In this document: positions 27,601-38,300 of the stretch, in pieces | Position numbering within the stretch: the first letter of the stretch is position 1 | Layout of the letters: the number at the start of each line of letters is the position of its first letter | Source: Liolophura sinensis | Lineage: Eukaryota; Mollusca; Polyplacophora; Chitonida; Chitonidae | Length of the DNA stretch: 64,000 nucleotides | NCBI RefSeq assembly: GCF_032854445.1 | Contig: NC_088300.1 | Location: 18,357,570 to 18,421,569 of the forward strand | Direction: 5' to 3' | The notes under the pieces: model-generated | What the model was told of the DNA's origin: nothing | Seen by the model: the letters and a program-made list of their open reading frames with translations, nothing else | Databases searched by the model: none | Made by a program: the position numbers and the translations under genes

Positions 27601-30600
27601 AACCAAAATAGGTTTAGGAAGGAGTAGGCTAATAAGCTGAAAATATGTAAACGTTCCACTCAAAAAGAGTAATCGCAAAGGAGCCATGTATAAAGAGAAG
27701 CAGTAAAAACAGTTTTCAATGGTGATGGTAAGACACAAGAAATGTTCTAAGTGTGTAAATTAAATCCGTATCCCACTCGTATACCATGCTAACGGCAGTA
27801 TATAAATTGTCCTTTACTAAACATTTTATTGTATAAAACAATACAATTAATTGTATATTTATTGTATTTTATTGCATATTTATGCATATGCAACATACCA
27901 AAGTTATTACACTATCATTTTACAGAATATGGACGGGGCTATAAGTAAAACTGTAAAGCGCCAGCGCGCCAGTATAAAAATTTCCTGAATGACACGATCA
28001 TACGGACAAGAATTTTAATTGGAAATTCAAATATATTCAAGAAATAAAAAGTTCCATCCAGTTAATTCAATTGAAAAATACAATAGTGTGTGGTCATCGA
28101 AACATTCAGGTAGTGGATAACATGATCAGTACACCTCCAGCATCATTAAGGCATGGCTAAAGGAGGTGTACACTGTGGACAGTCACCATATGACCAGCGC
28201 ACCTCCAGCGTCATGACGACATGGTTATAGGACATGTATACTTTAAAATGTCCCAATATGATGAGGGCACCTCTAGTGTCATGAAGATATGGTTATAGGA
28301 GGTGTATACAGTGGACAGCCACAATATGGCCAGCGCACATCTATCATCATGAAGACATGGCACAAATCCAGCATCATGAAAACATGGCTATAAGAGGTTA
28401 TACTGTTGACAGTCACAATATGATGAGGGCACCTCCAGTATCATAAAAACAAGGTTATAGGACGTGTATATTGTGGACAGTCACAATATGATTAGGGCAC
28501 CTCCAGTGTCATGAAGACATGACTATAGGGCGTGTATACTGCGGACAGTCACAGTATGATGAGAGCTCCTCCCGTGTCATGAAGACATGTCTATAGGAGG
28601 TGTACACTGTGTACACAATATGACCAACGCACCTCCATCATCATGAAGACATAGTTATAGGAGGTGTATACAGTGGAGAGCCACAATATGACCAGCGCAC
28701 ATTTATCATCATGAAGACATGGCACAAATCCAGCATCATGAAAACATGGCTATAAGAGGTTATACTGTTGACAGTCATAATATGATGAGGGCACCTCCAG
28801 TATCATGAAGACATGATTATAGGGCGTGTATACTGTGGACAGTCACAATATGTTCAGGGCACCTCCTACGTCATGAAGACATGATTATAGGGCGTGTATA
28901 CTGTGGACAGTCACGATATGATGAGGGCACCTCTAGTGTCATGAAGATATGGTTATAGAAGGTGTACACTGTGGACAGACACAATATGATGAGGGCCACT
29001 CCAGCGTCATGAAGACATGGTTATAGGACGTGCATACTGTTGACAGTCACAATATGACCAGGACAGCCCCAGTGTCATGAATACATGGTTACAGGAGGTG
29101 TACACTGTGGACAGTCACAATATGATGAGGGCACCTCCAGTGTCATGAAGACATGGTTATAGGACGTGCATACTGTGGACAGACACAATATGACCAGCGC
29201 AACTCTTGCGTCATGAAGACGTGGCACAACTCCAGCATCATGAAGAGATGATTATAGGAAGTGTATACTGTGGACAGTCACAATATGACCAGCGCACCTT
29301 CAGTGTCATGAAGACATGGTTATAGGACGTGCATAGTGTGGGCAGTCACATTATGACCAGCGCAACTCATGATTATATATAATCAGGGCACCTCCAGATT
29401 ATATCACGTGTATACTGTGGACAGTTACAATATGATGATAGGACATGTATACTTTGAAATGTCCCCATATAATGAGGGCACCTCTAGTGTCATGAAGATA
29501 TGGTTATAGGATGTGGACAGTCACAATATGACCAGCACACCTCCAGCGTCGTGAAGATATGGTTATAGGACATGCATACTGTGGACAGTCACAATATGAT
29601 CAAGGCACCTCCAGTGTCATGAAGACATGATTATAGGACGTGTATACAGTACAGTCACAGTATGATCAACACACTTCCAGCGTCGTAAAGAAAACACCTA
29701 GCAGCATGCCTTAAGGATTTGAGGGTGTTGGTGTGGCTTGACAGGCTTTTAGTGAATTTCGGTTAAAGTCGTGTTGTTTTCGGGGATCGCTGGCCTGACG
29801 ACATGGACATCAATGGCTAAAATGCTGACCGACAGCTTGTTGGTAGGTGTGAGATTGGCTGCAAATACTTGAATGCGCTGAAATACCCAGAACGCGTGCT
29901 TGGTATGCAGACACGTTGTGCCTGTAAGAATAGCATGTATATGAGGCACGGCGTCAGCCATGAAGAAAACAGTTTAGATGCGGCGTTTATGTATTGTGGA
30001 ATTCATTGAACATTTCCGGGATATGTCTTCAGTCTAGGGCCTCAACAGGGAATGTTTGTTTGCTAACGGACCCGAAGTAAAACCGTTGTACGTCCACCGT
30101 TTGTTGAAGAGGGTCAGTTAGTAAAGCATTCCACACGGAGAAAATTCTAGGCATATTTCGGTAATTGAAGGTAATCAGAATTGATGGAGGAAAACGTTTT
30201 TGCTATTTGACAGCGGCATACAGAATACACCACGACAATGCCTATCCAGGCTCAAATTAAACAATATCGAGCTTTTTGTGGTCCGTTTTCAAATTCCCCC
30301 TCCTCCTGATCTTATTAAGGTGCATATTAAGGTGCAGACAGTACAATACATGTACGTGATTGTAAGGACAGGCTTGGAATCCTGTAGCCGAAAACCGGCT
30401 ATTTCCATTCATACGTCATGAATAATTCAAACTGGTTGAAAAAAACAGGCAGATAATAGTATCATCCCTGTGATATTGATTATTTCACACCTGATCAATG
30501 TCGTTTTTGTATACAAACCATTAAAGACCTTTAATACTACATATGCAGTTTACAGATTCTGTAAATCCAGAGCTCTACATTTACCAAACTAAGTGCGTGG

Positions 30601-32464
30601 AGCAAAATATGTACCAGGAGAGTCAATGCCACAGTACAAATTCCTGGCCAGTGCGGTTCCCTTGGAAACAGAAACCTCACGAGATAACAATGACCTTTGA
30701 CCTCGCTAGTTAATTTTTTGAGAGATGCTTTCAGGATAAGCATAATTTAGAGGGCAATGAATAATATAGACGAGTTAACTGTATAGTACTTTGAAGGTGT
30801 GAGTGAATTCAGTCGTATAATCTGAGCAGTTAACACGTAAACCTTGGGTCATCAGCGACGCTAATCACAGCCTTTCAGAAGTAGGCCGATATAATAACAT
30901 AAAGTGGTCTTTATGAGCTGGAGGTACAGGGTATAAACACTGGGTATGGTTTAGTGAGGCAAGACGCCCGGCATGTGGTTTGCTTTAGGTCTGTGCTACA
31001 CTGAGAAGCATGGAGGCTGGCATAGTTCCCCAAATATCGCCCTCCTGGTATGGGCTTTCAGCCAAACAGATATCCTACACCAGGCATTGTCGAGGCGGAC
31101 TCTGTCTTCCCTGAAAACCCATAATAGCTCACACTTGTCGTAATATAAAATACATTCCCTTTTGGCGACATCTAAATTATTGGAAAAATAACCAAAAAGT
31201 CTGAGAAGACAGAAAGTGGTTTGGTGATAATTTTCCTCTCTACACCAACGTAATACGTTTAAGCTATGTGTCAGTGTTTACTAAACATGATGTCTAGTAT
31301 ATACTACGTCAGTCTAACTCCGTCATATTTCACTTATTTAAGTAGGCAGTGGCCGTGACCCAGACCACGTGCAGCTAACCACGCATTCCGGGGTACCAAC
31401 AGATGGGCAATGACTCTTAAGATCCTGGGTACAGGAAGAAAATTGTGGTTATATGATCATCACATCGCAGGCCGAACCACATGAAACCGGCTGGGTAGGT
31501 TATGTTACCCAGTTACATGCTTGTCCCTGGACCATTCTTCCCAACTGAGCATGAGGTTCAGAAACTGTATAACCGTCACAGGCATGACCGTTCGTACTGA
31601 ATATATTTAAAAAAATGACACTACACTCACATTCCCTGTTGGCACAGACATCATATGCAATACAACTATAATGTTTTAACGACTACCCTGGACAATATGT
31701 ACGCTGTAAACATTACCGATTCATTTATATATTACATACAATACAATTCACCGAAACCTACAGCCTCTGGAGGTTTAGTAATAGCATGAAACTAATGTAC
31801 AATTCATTAGAATTTAGCGTGGGAACTAGTAATTCCTACCGTGGATAACTGTAATGGGATGTGTGTGTGTGTGGGGGGGGGGGGGGGTGCAACAGACACC
31901 CAAACATGAAGAAGCGAATATAAACATCTAGGACTTTAGTAGATATATGTACTATCTATGAAGGCAGTTAACAATTTTGTACAGAAAATAACACGCAATT
32001 TGGCAGTTACTCACTATCTATATATACATGCTATCAATATGGTCTGGTTGAGGCAGTGTGGGTGTGAATGTGGGTGGGAGTACGGGTGGGACTTGTCTGA
32101 GATATCAGGACTAACCCACAGAGTAAGTCAAATCTTTATACAGCCCCCAAATTACCCAAAGCGGCCATGCATAGAGAAATTATTCTTCAACAATAACTTA
32201 TCTAAATGTGGAAATAAATAAAACGAGTTGAGTTACCGAAGTCGTTGATGACGTCTTGGTAAAAGAGCTAACTTTTTCGTCGGTTTCCAGTTCGGAGCCT
32301 TCCATTTCGATTACAGGAGCTAGGGAGGAGGTTTGATGTTTCTCTTGAGGAGAGGGCTGGATGTGAAGGCGGGGCGCCGGTCCCACTCCCGTGACTGTGG
32401 GCTGGGGACGCCTCACCGGGAACTCCACATTGTCGTAAGGAAAGTTGTCCGTATCGTCCATCAT
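13430..32464 (-). CDS. Unrecognised six-exon gene, 485 aa, with GRAM/PH-like segment
   Basis: I cannot name this gene. Six exons on minus join with closing phases: 32464-32237, 25854-25678, 15944-15542, 14938-14768, 14304-14132 and 13735-13430. Exon 1 starts MMDDTDNFPYDNVEF and is acidic and Pro-rich. Exon 2 holds an aromatic-rich FTMELHVYEIPFC. Exon 3 has a Ser/Thr linker, then SVMFPFERNDFNPRSQEVL. Exons 4-5 read like a GRAM/PH fold (residues 271-375): GERLLLSGHWIYYTKVEF, GRACLTNKRLMFL, then VVYQSIPLSAFRSVELAI. Exon 6 has TIQMGISLPPWGKNKPG and a basic tail. No signal peptide or membrane helix is seen, so a cytosolic, lipid-binding or adaptor role is conceivable but unproved. Exons 3-6 hang together well. 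Linking exons 1-2 across 6.4- and 9.7-kb introns is inferred from phase and from the lack of other genes between. Confidence 0.68.
14132..14304 (-). CDS. Exon 5 of the unrecognised GRAM/PH-like gene
   Basis: Acceptor TTGGTCAG and donor GTAAGG. It codes LRKAPNAYKLNLSQRDDVV, then YQSIPLSAFRSVELAIAVGA and a Cys-containing end. It continues the beta-strand/helix pattern of exon 4. Confidence 0.7.
14768..14938 (-). CDS. Exon 4 of the unrecognised GRAM/PH-like gene
   Basis: Acceptor TTATACAG and donor GTGCGA. It codes GMLFDGERLLLSGHWIYYTK...GRACLTNKRLMFLVAESNSG. The pattern of a basic/aromatic strand followed by 'G-x-x-x-L-T-x-x-R-L' is what GRAM/PH domains show. Confidence 0.7.
15542..15944 (-). 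CDS. Exon 3 of the unrecognised GRAM/PH-like gene
   Basis: It begins RAFLITDKRGLPTG after acceptor TAACAG, so as to match the phase of exon 2. An alternative acceptor (ATTACAG, 15926) would need a different upstream exon. It ends EQLLQ plus one base, with donor GTACCG. A Ser/Thr-rich start is followed by a well-ordered FPFERNDFNP region. Confidence 0.65.
16545..16625 (+). repeat. tRNA-like SINE fragment
   Basis: A B-box-like GGTTCAAACCC (16601-16611) follows an A-box-like TAGTTGCAGAAGCG at about tRNA spacing. There is no intact cloverleaf, so it is read as a decayed SINE head. Confidence 0.45.
17707..17766 (+). repeat. (CA)n microsatellite
   Basis: Alternating CA/CG dinucleotides over about 58 bp, interrupted by a few CG steps. 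Confidence 0.95.
18222..18420 (+). repeat. Dispersed repeat family C, copy 1
   Basis: Shares ordered blocks with 19885-20095 (-), 45715-45870, 49885-50105 and 51400-51610. The blocks are a 'GTGCTAGGGGGTGTGTAA'-type start, 'ACTGACAA', 'GTGATCATTTGCCAGCTAT', 'ACTGTCG' and 'CTTTACTCTCTATG-TGTACG'. No coding capacity. Confidence 0.7.
19300..19690 (+). repeat. Three diverged tandem units of about 150 bp
   Basis: 'CGAACTGAT' followed by 'TTGGCTGCCATTATAGATCA'-type sequence and 'ACCCTAA' recurs at about 19306, 19460 and 19608. The units are well diverged. Confidence 0.6.
19885..20095 (-). repeat. Dispersed repeat family C, copy 2 (reverse)
   Basis: The same ordered blocks as copy 1 but on the opposite strand relative to the other copies, including AGAGAGTAAAACCAGAG and TAACCAATGGTCACC. 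Confidence 0.65.
20275..20495 (+). repeat. Dispersed repeat family D, copy 1
   Basis: Shares CCGAACTGAAGAGTGAAGGA, GTAATACTGCCAC, GTTGAT and TAGTTAAAATATATCAGAA in the same order with 21965-22170. No coding potential. Confidence 0.75.
20812..20880 (+). repeat. SINE 3' tail
   Basis: TATCGCCACGATATGGCTGA, then AATATTGCCGATGTGGCGTAAA, ending in CATTCATTC repeats. This looks like the 3' end of a lophotrochozoan SINE, as I recall it. Confidence 0.6.
21965..22170 (+). repeat. Dispersed repeat family D, copy 2
   Basis: Matches copy 1 over about 200 bp, with the same block order and spacing. It lies 1.7 kb away in the same orientation. Confidence 0.75.
24559..24632. repeat. (TA)n microsatellite
   Basis: About 37 uninterrupted TA dinucleotides. 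Confidence 0.97.
25678..25854 (-). CDS. Exon 2 of the unrecognised GRAM/PH-like gene
   Basis: 59 codons, from VKWLALFSRGYRACLE to IYQEDFE. The donor GTAGGT is good. The acceptor GGGGAG lacks a strong pyrimidine tract, so the left boundary is the weakest in the model. Phase 0 at both ends. Confidence 0.55.
28100..29690 (+). repeat. Minisatellite, 68-bp unit with higher-order structure
   Basis: Units run GACAGTCACAATATGATGAG, GGCACCTCCAGTGTCATGAA, GACATGGTTATAGGACGTGT, ATACTGTG, recurring at exactly 68 bp (for example 28838 and 28906). About 23 units are present. A multi-unit block that includes a shortened 'GGCACAAATCCAGCATCATG' unit is repeated at 28297 and 28657, 360 bp apart. Confidence 0.92.
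31861..31888 (+). repeat. (GT)n followed by a G-run
   Basis: A GT tract runs directly into about 15 consecutive G, with potential for G-rich structure. Confidence 0.9.
32237..32464 (-). CDS. Exon 1 of the unrecognised GRAM/PH-like gene
   Basis: Tandem ATGs at 32464 and 32461 start a 76-codon frame, MMDDTDNFPYDNVEFP..., ending ACTTCG with donor GTAACT at 32236, phase 0. It is GC-richer than its flanks. It could instead be a separate gene's first exon. Confidence 0.6.
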
Positions 32465-32900
32465 TGTGGAAGTTTCTCTAAGACGTAAAAAATCCGGATG
32501 TATTCTTTGGAAGTATGTTTTCTACACAGTGGATCTGTAGACAACACTTAAAGCCCGCGTAATGGTAATCCCCTTGCTAAGTGCCAACTGTTACACAATT
32601 GAACTTAGCACTGAAGAAGGTCTGAGATGAAGAGAGGCGCTACCCGCATCCCGCTATACCGTGCGCTCTCTCAGACTGGACGGGCTGAGTCAGTCAGAGG
32701 CACATCAGGGGCAGCCTTTGTGTGCCAGCAACTCGATCGTGCTGCAGCCGGCATGTATAGACCATTCTAATGTTGGTTCGGCCCGCGGGACGACGCTAGC
32801 CAATCAAATCACGGTTAAACGATAAGGCGGGAAAGTTGTCTCAACGTTATCATCCTTTATAAGCAGGCAGAGTATACTTAAAATGTGATGCGCTTCTCAG
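32465..32900 (-). promoter_or_regulatory. Putative promoter of the GRAM/PH-like gene
   Basis: GC-rich relative to its surroundings. It contains a CCAAT-type motif (GCCAATCAAAT on +, 32801) and, on minus, GCTTATAAAGG near 32855-32866. Position and composition suit a promoter for the minus-strand gene; no start site can be fixed. Confidence 0.35.
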
Positions 32901-34975
32901 ATCTCTTGAGGATATTGCTGGGTTAAAACGCAGAAAATGTAAGTTAGTTCCATATTTATCAGCTGTTGGAGGGGTCAGAATACCCAAGAGCAGTCTTAGT
33001 ACTCAGTTTAAGGATCGGTGTGAGAGACAAGGACAATACCCGTGCGCATACTGTAACGCAACGGATGCATTCTTATAACACATTAGTTGTCTGTTACCAG
33101 ATGTTTTGGCCAGCATTTTGTTTATACATTAGATGAATGGATTTATATAAAAAAAAAACGAATACTTTTAATTTTATACAATGTCAATCATTCAAGAATA
33201 CAACATTGAGGATTATTTTATTACGCGTCTCTCATGTGCACGGGAACAGGAATTATAATATAGGTTATCCGTCATCAACGTTATCCGCTCTACAGTAACT
33301 GTTCATTTATTTATTTGTTTGTTTATTTGTTTGTTTTTAAATGGTGTATGATATTTATTTGATTGGTGTTTTACGCCGTGCTCGGTATTTCGATTATACG
33401 ACGGCGGCCTGCATTTTGATGAGAAGAAACCGGGCAGAGTTCGGGGAAATCCCATGACCATCCACAGGTTGATGACAGGTCTTCTACAAACGGCCGTGAG
33501 AAAGCCAGTATGAGCTGGACTTGAGCTCAGAGCCACGGCATTGTTCGCTGATGATTCATTATTCTGAGCTAGCACGCCAGTCACTCGGCCAAAGAGCGCA
33601 CCCCCCTCCTTCCCCCCCCCCCTTCATCATGAATATATCTTAGTCGGTGGGTGTTTAAAAACATCAAGGCTTCATGAAAAGTTACTCTAACACGAATATT
33701 ATAGATAACGTAGCAAGATAAAGAAAATTTGCCAAATAAAATTCCTGCGAGATTTAAATCTTTTATCAGTCTTATCCTAATACATAATTAATTGGTCTTA
33801 AGTCTGGTCTAAAGCTCAAAATTGGGCTTAAATTCTTAATTTAGGCCGTATGTTGCAAACAGTCAAACTTGTGCACGTGAACGTTAGTAAATCATGATGT
33901 CAGCGATACAAACCAACATTTTCCATGTACACGCAATAGGTAATCACCAAATTACTGCCTCGTCCAAACATGTATAGCTTACATACACGCAGTATATTAA
34001 ACGTGTATTAAAACAGTATTGCAGCATTTCTTACCCAAGTTATTTAATACGACATACTCTGTGATATTATTTGATTCCATTTAGATTACTATACGCTGGG
34101 ATATACTATTTGACTCCATTTAGATTCAACGATCGATAACACAAGTGATCGATGTATTGATTGATTTTTTCCAGGAGAGGATTGAAGCAGATCATCATAA
34201 CCATATTCGTATTAACACAGAGAATTGAGTTGCTTTGGTGTACCTGGACCAACTTGTTCATTTAGTGACAATTCACAGTTTAAGGCGATGGATTTACATG
34301 AGCAAACACTTTTTCATATACCCAGGCCTAATTAAAGATGAATATTTGATAGCCCCCACCATCTGTTTGATTACACCAGTATACACTGTACAGCATAATC
34401 GTTAGCGTCACCCTATAAAGCTATCCTGGGTATTCGAATCTATTTGGATATGACGCACACATTCTTCAGATATGGGCCTACCGCTTTGTAGATTTGGATG
34501 TTTATAACGCGTGTTTCTAACCTAACCCGGCGGACATTTGCTGCACTGGAAAATTTTTTAGCGGCACTGTGCATTTGTCTTCTACCAGTATTGCGAGCCA
34601 GATCAGTGCCTTCATACTTCTAAGGTTCTATTTATATAGGTTGTATATGAACCGAATGATGAAGAAGGTCTTGTAATGATTCTGAGGCGAATCACTGATA
34701 ACATTACGTTCCTCCTCTATCAATATACCGGGTTACTGGAGACATTATTGGAGTTTACAGTAAACTTCAACGCCCTTCAGTATACTGTCACGGATAGATA
34801 GGTCTGACATAGATATATAGATCTTTCCTAAATTGTCAACGATACAGGATAAAAATGGCGATATTGTAAGACACCATTTATTGCATTGCCAGTTGTGAAG
34901 GCATCCCTTAATTCTAGACAGCAGCAACAAATAATCAGCTTTTGAGCCAGTGAGAATCCCTGCTATACGGTGACA
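32901..34975. other. Intergenic between divergent genes
   Basis: Contains one minus-strand SINE (33345-33602). A C-run lies at 33601-33622. The rest is AT-rich with nothing recognised. Control sequences of the + strand EF-hand gene presumably lie at the right end. Confidence 0.5.
33345..33602 (-). mobile_element. tRNA-derived SINE (family A), reverse copy
   Basis: On minus it starts GGGTGCGCTCTTTGGCCGAG (A-box-like), then GAGCTCAAGTCCAGCTCAT (B-box-like). The body ends GCCGTCGTATAATCGAAATA, then GGCGTAAAACACCAATCAAA. It is more diverged than the + copies at 37644, 41324 and 50675. Confidence 0.8.
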
Positions 34976-35383
34976 ATGGACACTGACCAGGTGGATAACA
35001 GAGGAGAGTTGGAAGAAGATGACAAGATTCCAGAAGTAACGCGTGAAGAAAATGTGACAAACTCCCCGGCGAAGTGGTATCCATCTGCCACGACCGTTGG
35101 TCCGATGACGTCTTCGGCAAGACACGATGCCAACTCTGACAAAAATTTTGAAGTGTCCAGCTTGGATAAATCATTAACTTTATTAGAAGACGAGAGAAAC
35201 AGACAAGGTTCTGGCGCCAGAAACTATGGAGAAGACTGGGATCTTCTGTGTTACATTAAAGAAAGAGATATTGCTCGGGCGGAGACAGTAAAGGTCAAGG
35301 CCGAGTTGTCGGTCGCCCAGGTTAAAATGTACGATATGACGAAAAGGATAGAGAAGCTAGAACGACAGCTGGCAGTACAGCAT
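34976..35383 (+). CDS. EF-hand gene exon 1
   Basis: 136 codons from ATG to CTGGCAGTACAGCAT, with donor GTAAGT at 35384. Acidic N-terminus and coiled-coil region. Confidence 0.82.
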
Positions 35384-38300
35384 GTAAGTTCACAATGTAC
35401 GTGGTTATAAATCAGTATGGTACCGGCCAAATGTATAATACATGTATAACTCTCCTGTCATATTCTGTTCTATGACGACGACACAAATCGAGCTAACCAT
35501 TGCCTCATGTACTATGTTTCCATTAATTCTTGCCATCGCCCCTTCACTTCGTGAAATCGTATAATCAGTCTTTCACCTAGAAGAATAAAATGAAAGCCAC
35601 AATGTAACGTTTCGGTCACGTCAGAATTCAGAGGGCGATGGCATGAAGCGATGGTACTATGATACGAAGCGATTAACAATGACAAGGAACAAAGGAAGTA
35701 ATGTACCATCGCATTGTGACATCTTGTCATCACATAGTACTTTCATACTATCGTCTCGTGTCATCGCGCCATCGCTTCGTAACAACTTGGCATTGCTTCA
35801 AGTTATCGTGGGGCAATACTACGATGAAACGATGGTATGATGATGATCTTTCCCGGATTCCATACAAGACCGCGTTGTGCATTTTTCTTTACCAAAGTAA
35901 CAAAGCTATGTCTTCACTATTTTGAGACGACGAACATATAATAACGTTCATCCATCAAAAACGTAATTATCAGAAGAAACTATTGATCTTTACTCAAACT
36001 ATGGCAAAAAGGTCGATTAACTACAATAGAACTGTTGTTAATCAATGTCTACCATTTTACTACTTGTACATGTCATTTTCGGTTTATCGTATTTGAAAAT
36101 TTTGTAAAACAAGAATTATACTTAAGCGGGAAAAGGGGTATAAACGGTAAAGCTATGTACAAACAACAAAACAGATATATAAGTTTTAATGTTTTAGGGA
36201 TCTAGATCACCAACCAAGTCTGCCAGGAAATCCAAGCGAACTGTACCAAATGGAAACATTTTGAAGATACCGGATGGCAATAAGGCGCCCTCGTCCTCAC
36301 GGAAATCCCCGACCCGGATCCGAAGCCCATGTCCCAGTCCATCCCGGAGCCCTTCCCGAAGTCATTCCCCCAGCCCCCATAGACCTAAGACCCCCCCAAA
36401 CCCTCCAAAACTCACCAGTAAGAAAGCCAACAAAGCCCATGGCAAAGATGAAAACCCACAAGCTGCTTTCTATAAGGTAAGTCACTCGAAATGTTGAACA
36501 GCATTGAATAACGAAGTCGATATCATTTATTTGTGCTTCAAAGAGTAACGCAGGGTTTACAGAGAGCGATTTGTCGTATTGTTTACTTTGCGAATATAAT
36601 CAGTAGACAGTTCATACGTTTAGACTGTTCAATTCCGCGGGTCGCCATTGCCGCACAAATGAGAGCGTGCGCTGAAAAAAGTTATGGTGCCTAGAGGAAA
36701 TGATATTTGCTGTTGTCTCTTTCAGTTAAACTAACCAACATCACTCAGTAAAAGTTACAGGTTAAGTCTCGCTTAATTATTGGTAAAGTAAAAGTTAAAA
36801 GCTTACGTGATAATTTGCCATCATTGTTAAAAGCCATTACGCAGTTGTAGAGTGCTAAATAAAGCATAGTGCTCGGGAAAAAAACCATACTACCGCGAGT
36901 CGATTTTTGCTTTATTTTTGCTATGTACAAATCAAACATTTCAGCAGAGGGTGTTAATCATGCAGAAGCTTTGTTTCGCATCTTTCTTTGTTAGGTTGTT
37001 GCAGAGCGGTTTCCATACATGCCATTGTCCACAGCTTTAAGTGCAGAAGAGAAATTCAAGGCGGCAGATATTAACAATGATGGGGTGAGTATCTCCGTTA
37101 TACAGTGCATTTGTGTCCGTGGATGTTTCTCGGGCTCAACCATTGCCACAATTATATATTCCAGGATTGCTAGTGCGAGTCCCAGCCAACAAGATATCAT
37201 AGTTAGCACCCAGGTTCTATTATTGTACTGCTTTGACACCGCGGGATGACGATCTGTAAACTTACCTGTGCTTTAACACAAACGTGAATGCCTGGTAGAC
37301 GTGATGCCACAGTGACTTTCACTAAAGATTTAACTATGAAACTTGTCATATTATTTATTTATTTCTTTATTTATTTTATTTATTTCCTGTTTAACGTCAT
37401 ACCCAAATGTTCGGAGGGAACGGTGGGGTTTCCTGGAATAAAGCTTTAACCATTCGTCAAGTACCGTTATAGGGTTTAATATGCTATGCGCAGATAAATG
37501 ACCCTCTGCACTCCGAACCATTTACAACACAAAAAAAGGTTTCACGAATCACAACATAAATGCATATTTTTACAGAGGCAATACGTGTTAATGCCTTATA
37601 ATTTGCTACCATGAAAGTCCCGTCATATTCTCCATCAGTACAGGGGGCCTCCGTGGCCCAGTTGGTTAGCGCGCTAGCGCGGCGTTTTGACACAGAAGTC
37701 TCTCACCAATGCGGTTGCTGTGAGTTCAAGTCCAGCTCATGATGGCTTCATCTCCAGGCGTATGTGGGAAGGTCTTGCAGCAACCTGCGGATGATCGTGG
37801 GTTTCCACCGGGCTCTGCCCAGTTTCCTCCCCATTAATGCTGGCCGCCGTCGAATAAGTGAGATATTCTTGAGTACGGCGTAAAACACCAATCAAAATAA
37901 AAAAAAAATCCATCCGTACAGCTGAAGACATCAATGAAACAAATAAATAAATATTCTCGACCAGTTAAAACAAAGAGGTGGTGAATGTGTCCAAGAGGTC
38001 CATGGAGTACTCACTCACATTCACTGAACTTTGCCAAGTCCAAAGTGATAACAAAATCGATTATATTTGCCTCTCTTTGAGGAAGTCATGTATGCATGCA
38101 CGCCAATGTCTACTTCCTGTCTTGTCTAAATGATGTATATACCTAGGTGAAGCTCAGTCATATATGTGTGCAATTTTATGACTGAATACGTGATGAGAAA
38201 ATTCACTTTAAGGAATTGCTACTGTACAAATTCCAGTTTTCCCCCGTGCAGCAACTGCGTGATGTACGTTGATGGCGTGTGCTCCCGCTAGCAATCCATC

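Larger units (their letters stand above)
25855..32236 (-). other. Intron 1 of the GRAM/PH-like gene
   Basis: 6.4 kb, dominated by the 68-bp minisatellite at 28100-29690. Small T/C-rich tracts occur (26701-26720). A GT-then-G run lies at 31861-31888. Nothing protein-like is seen. Confidence 0.55.

Noticed and set aside
28100-29690. CRISPR-like array
   Set aside because: The whole 68-bp unit is conserved with no unique spacers between short repeats. It is a eukaryotic intronic minisatellite.
37660-37740. Possible functional tRNA gene
   Set aside because: A and B boxes are present, but the sequence does not fold into a full cloverleaf with an acceptor stem. It continues into the SINE body with target duplications.
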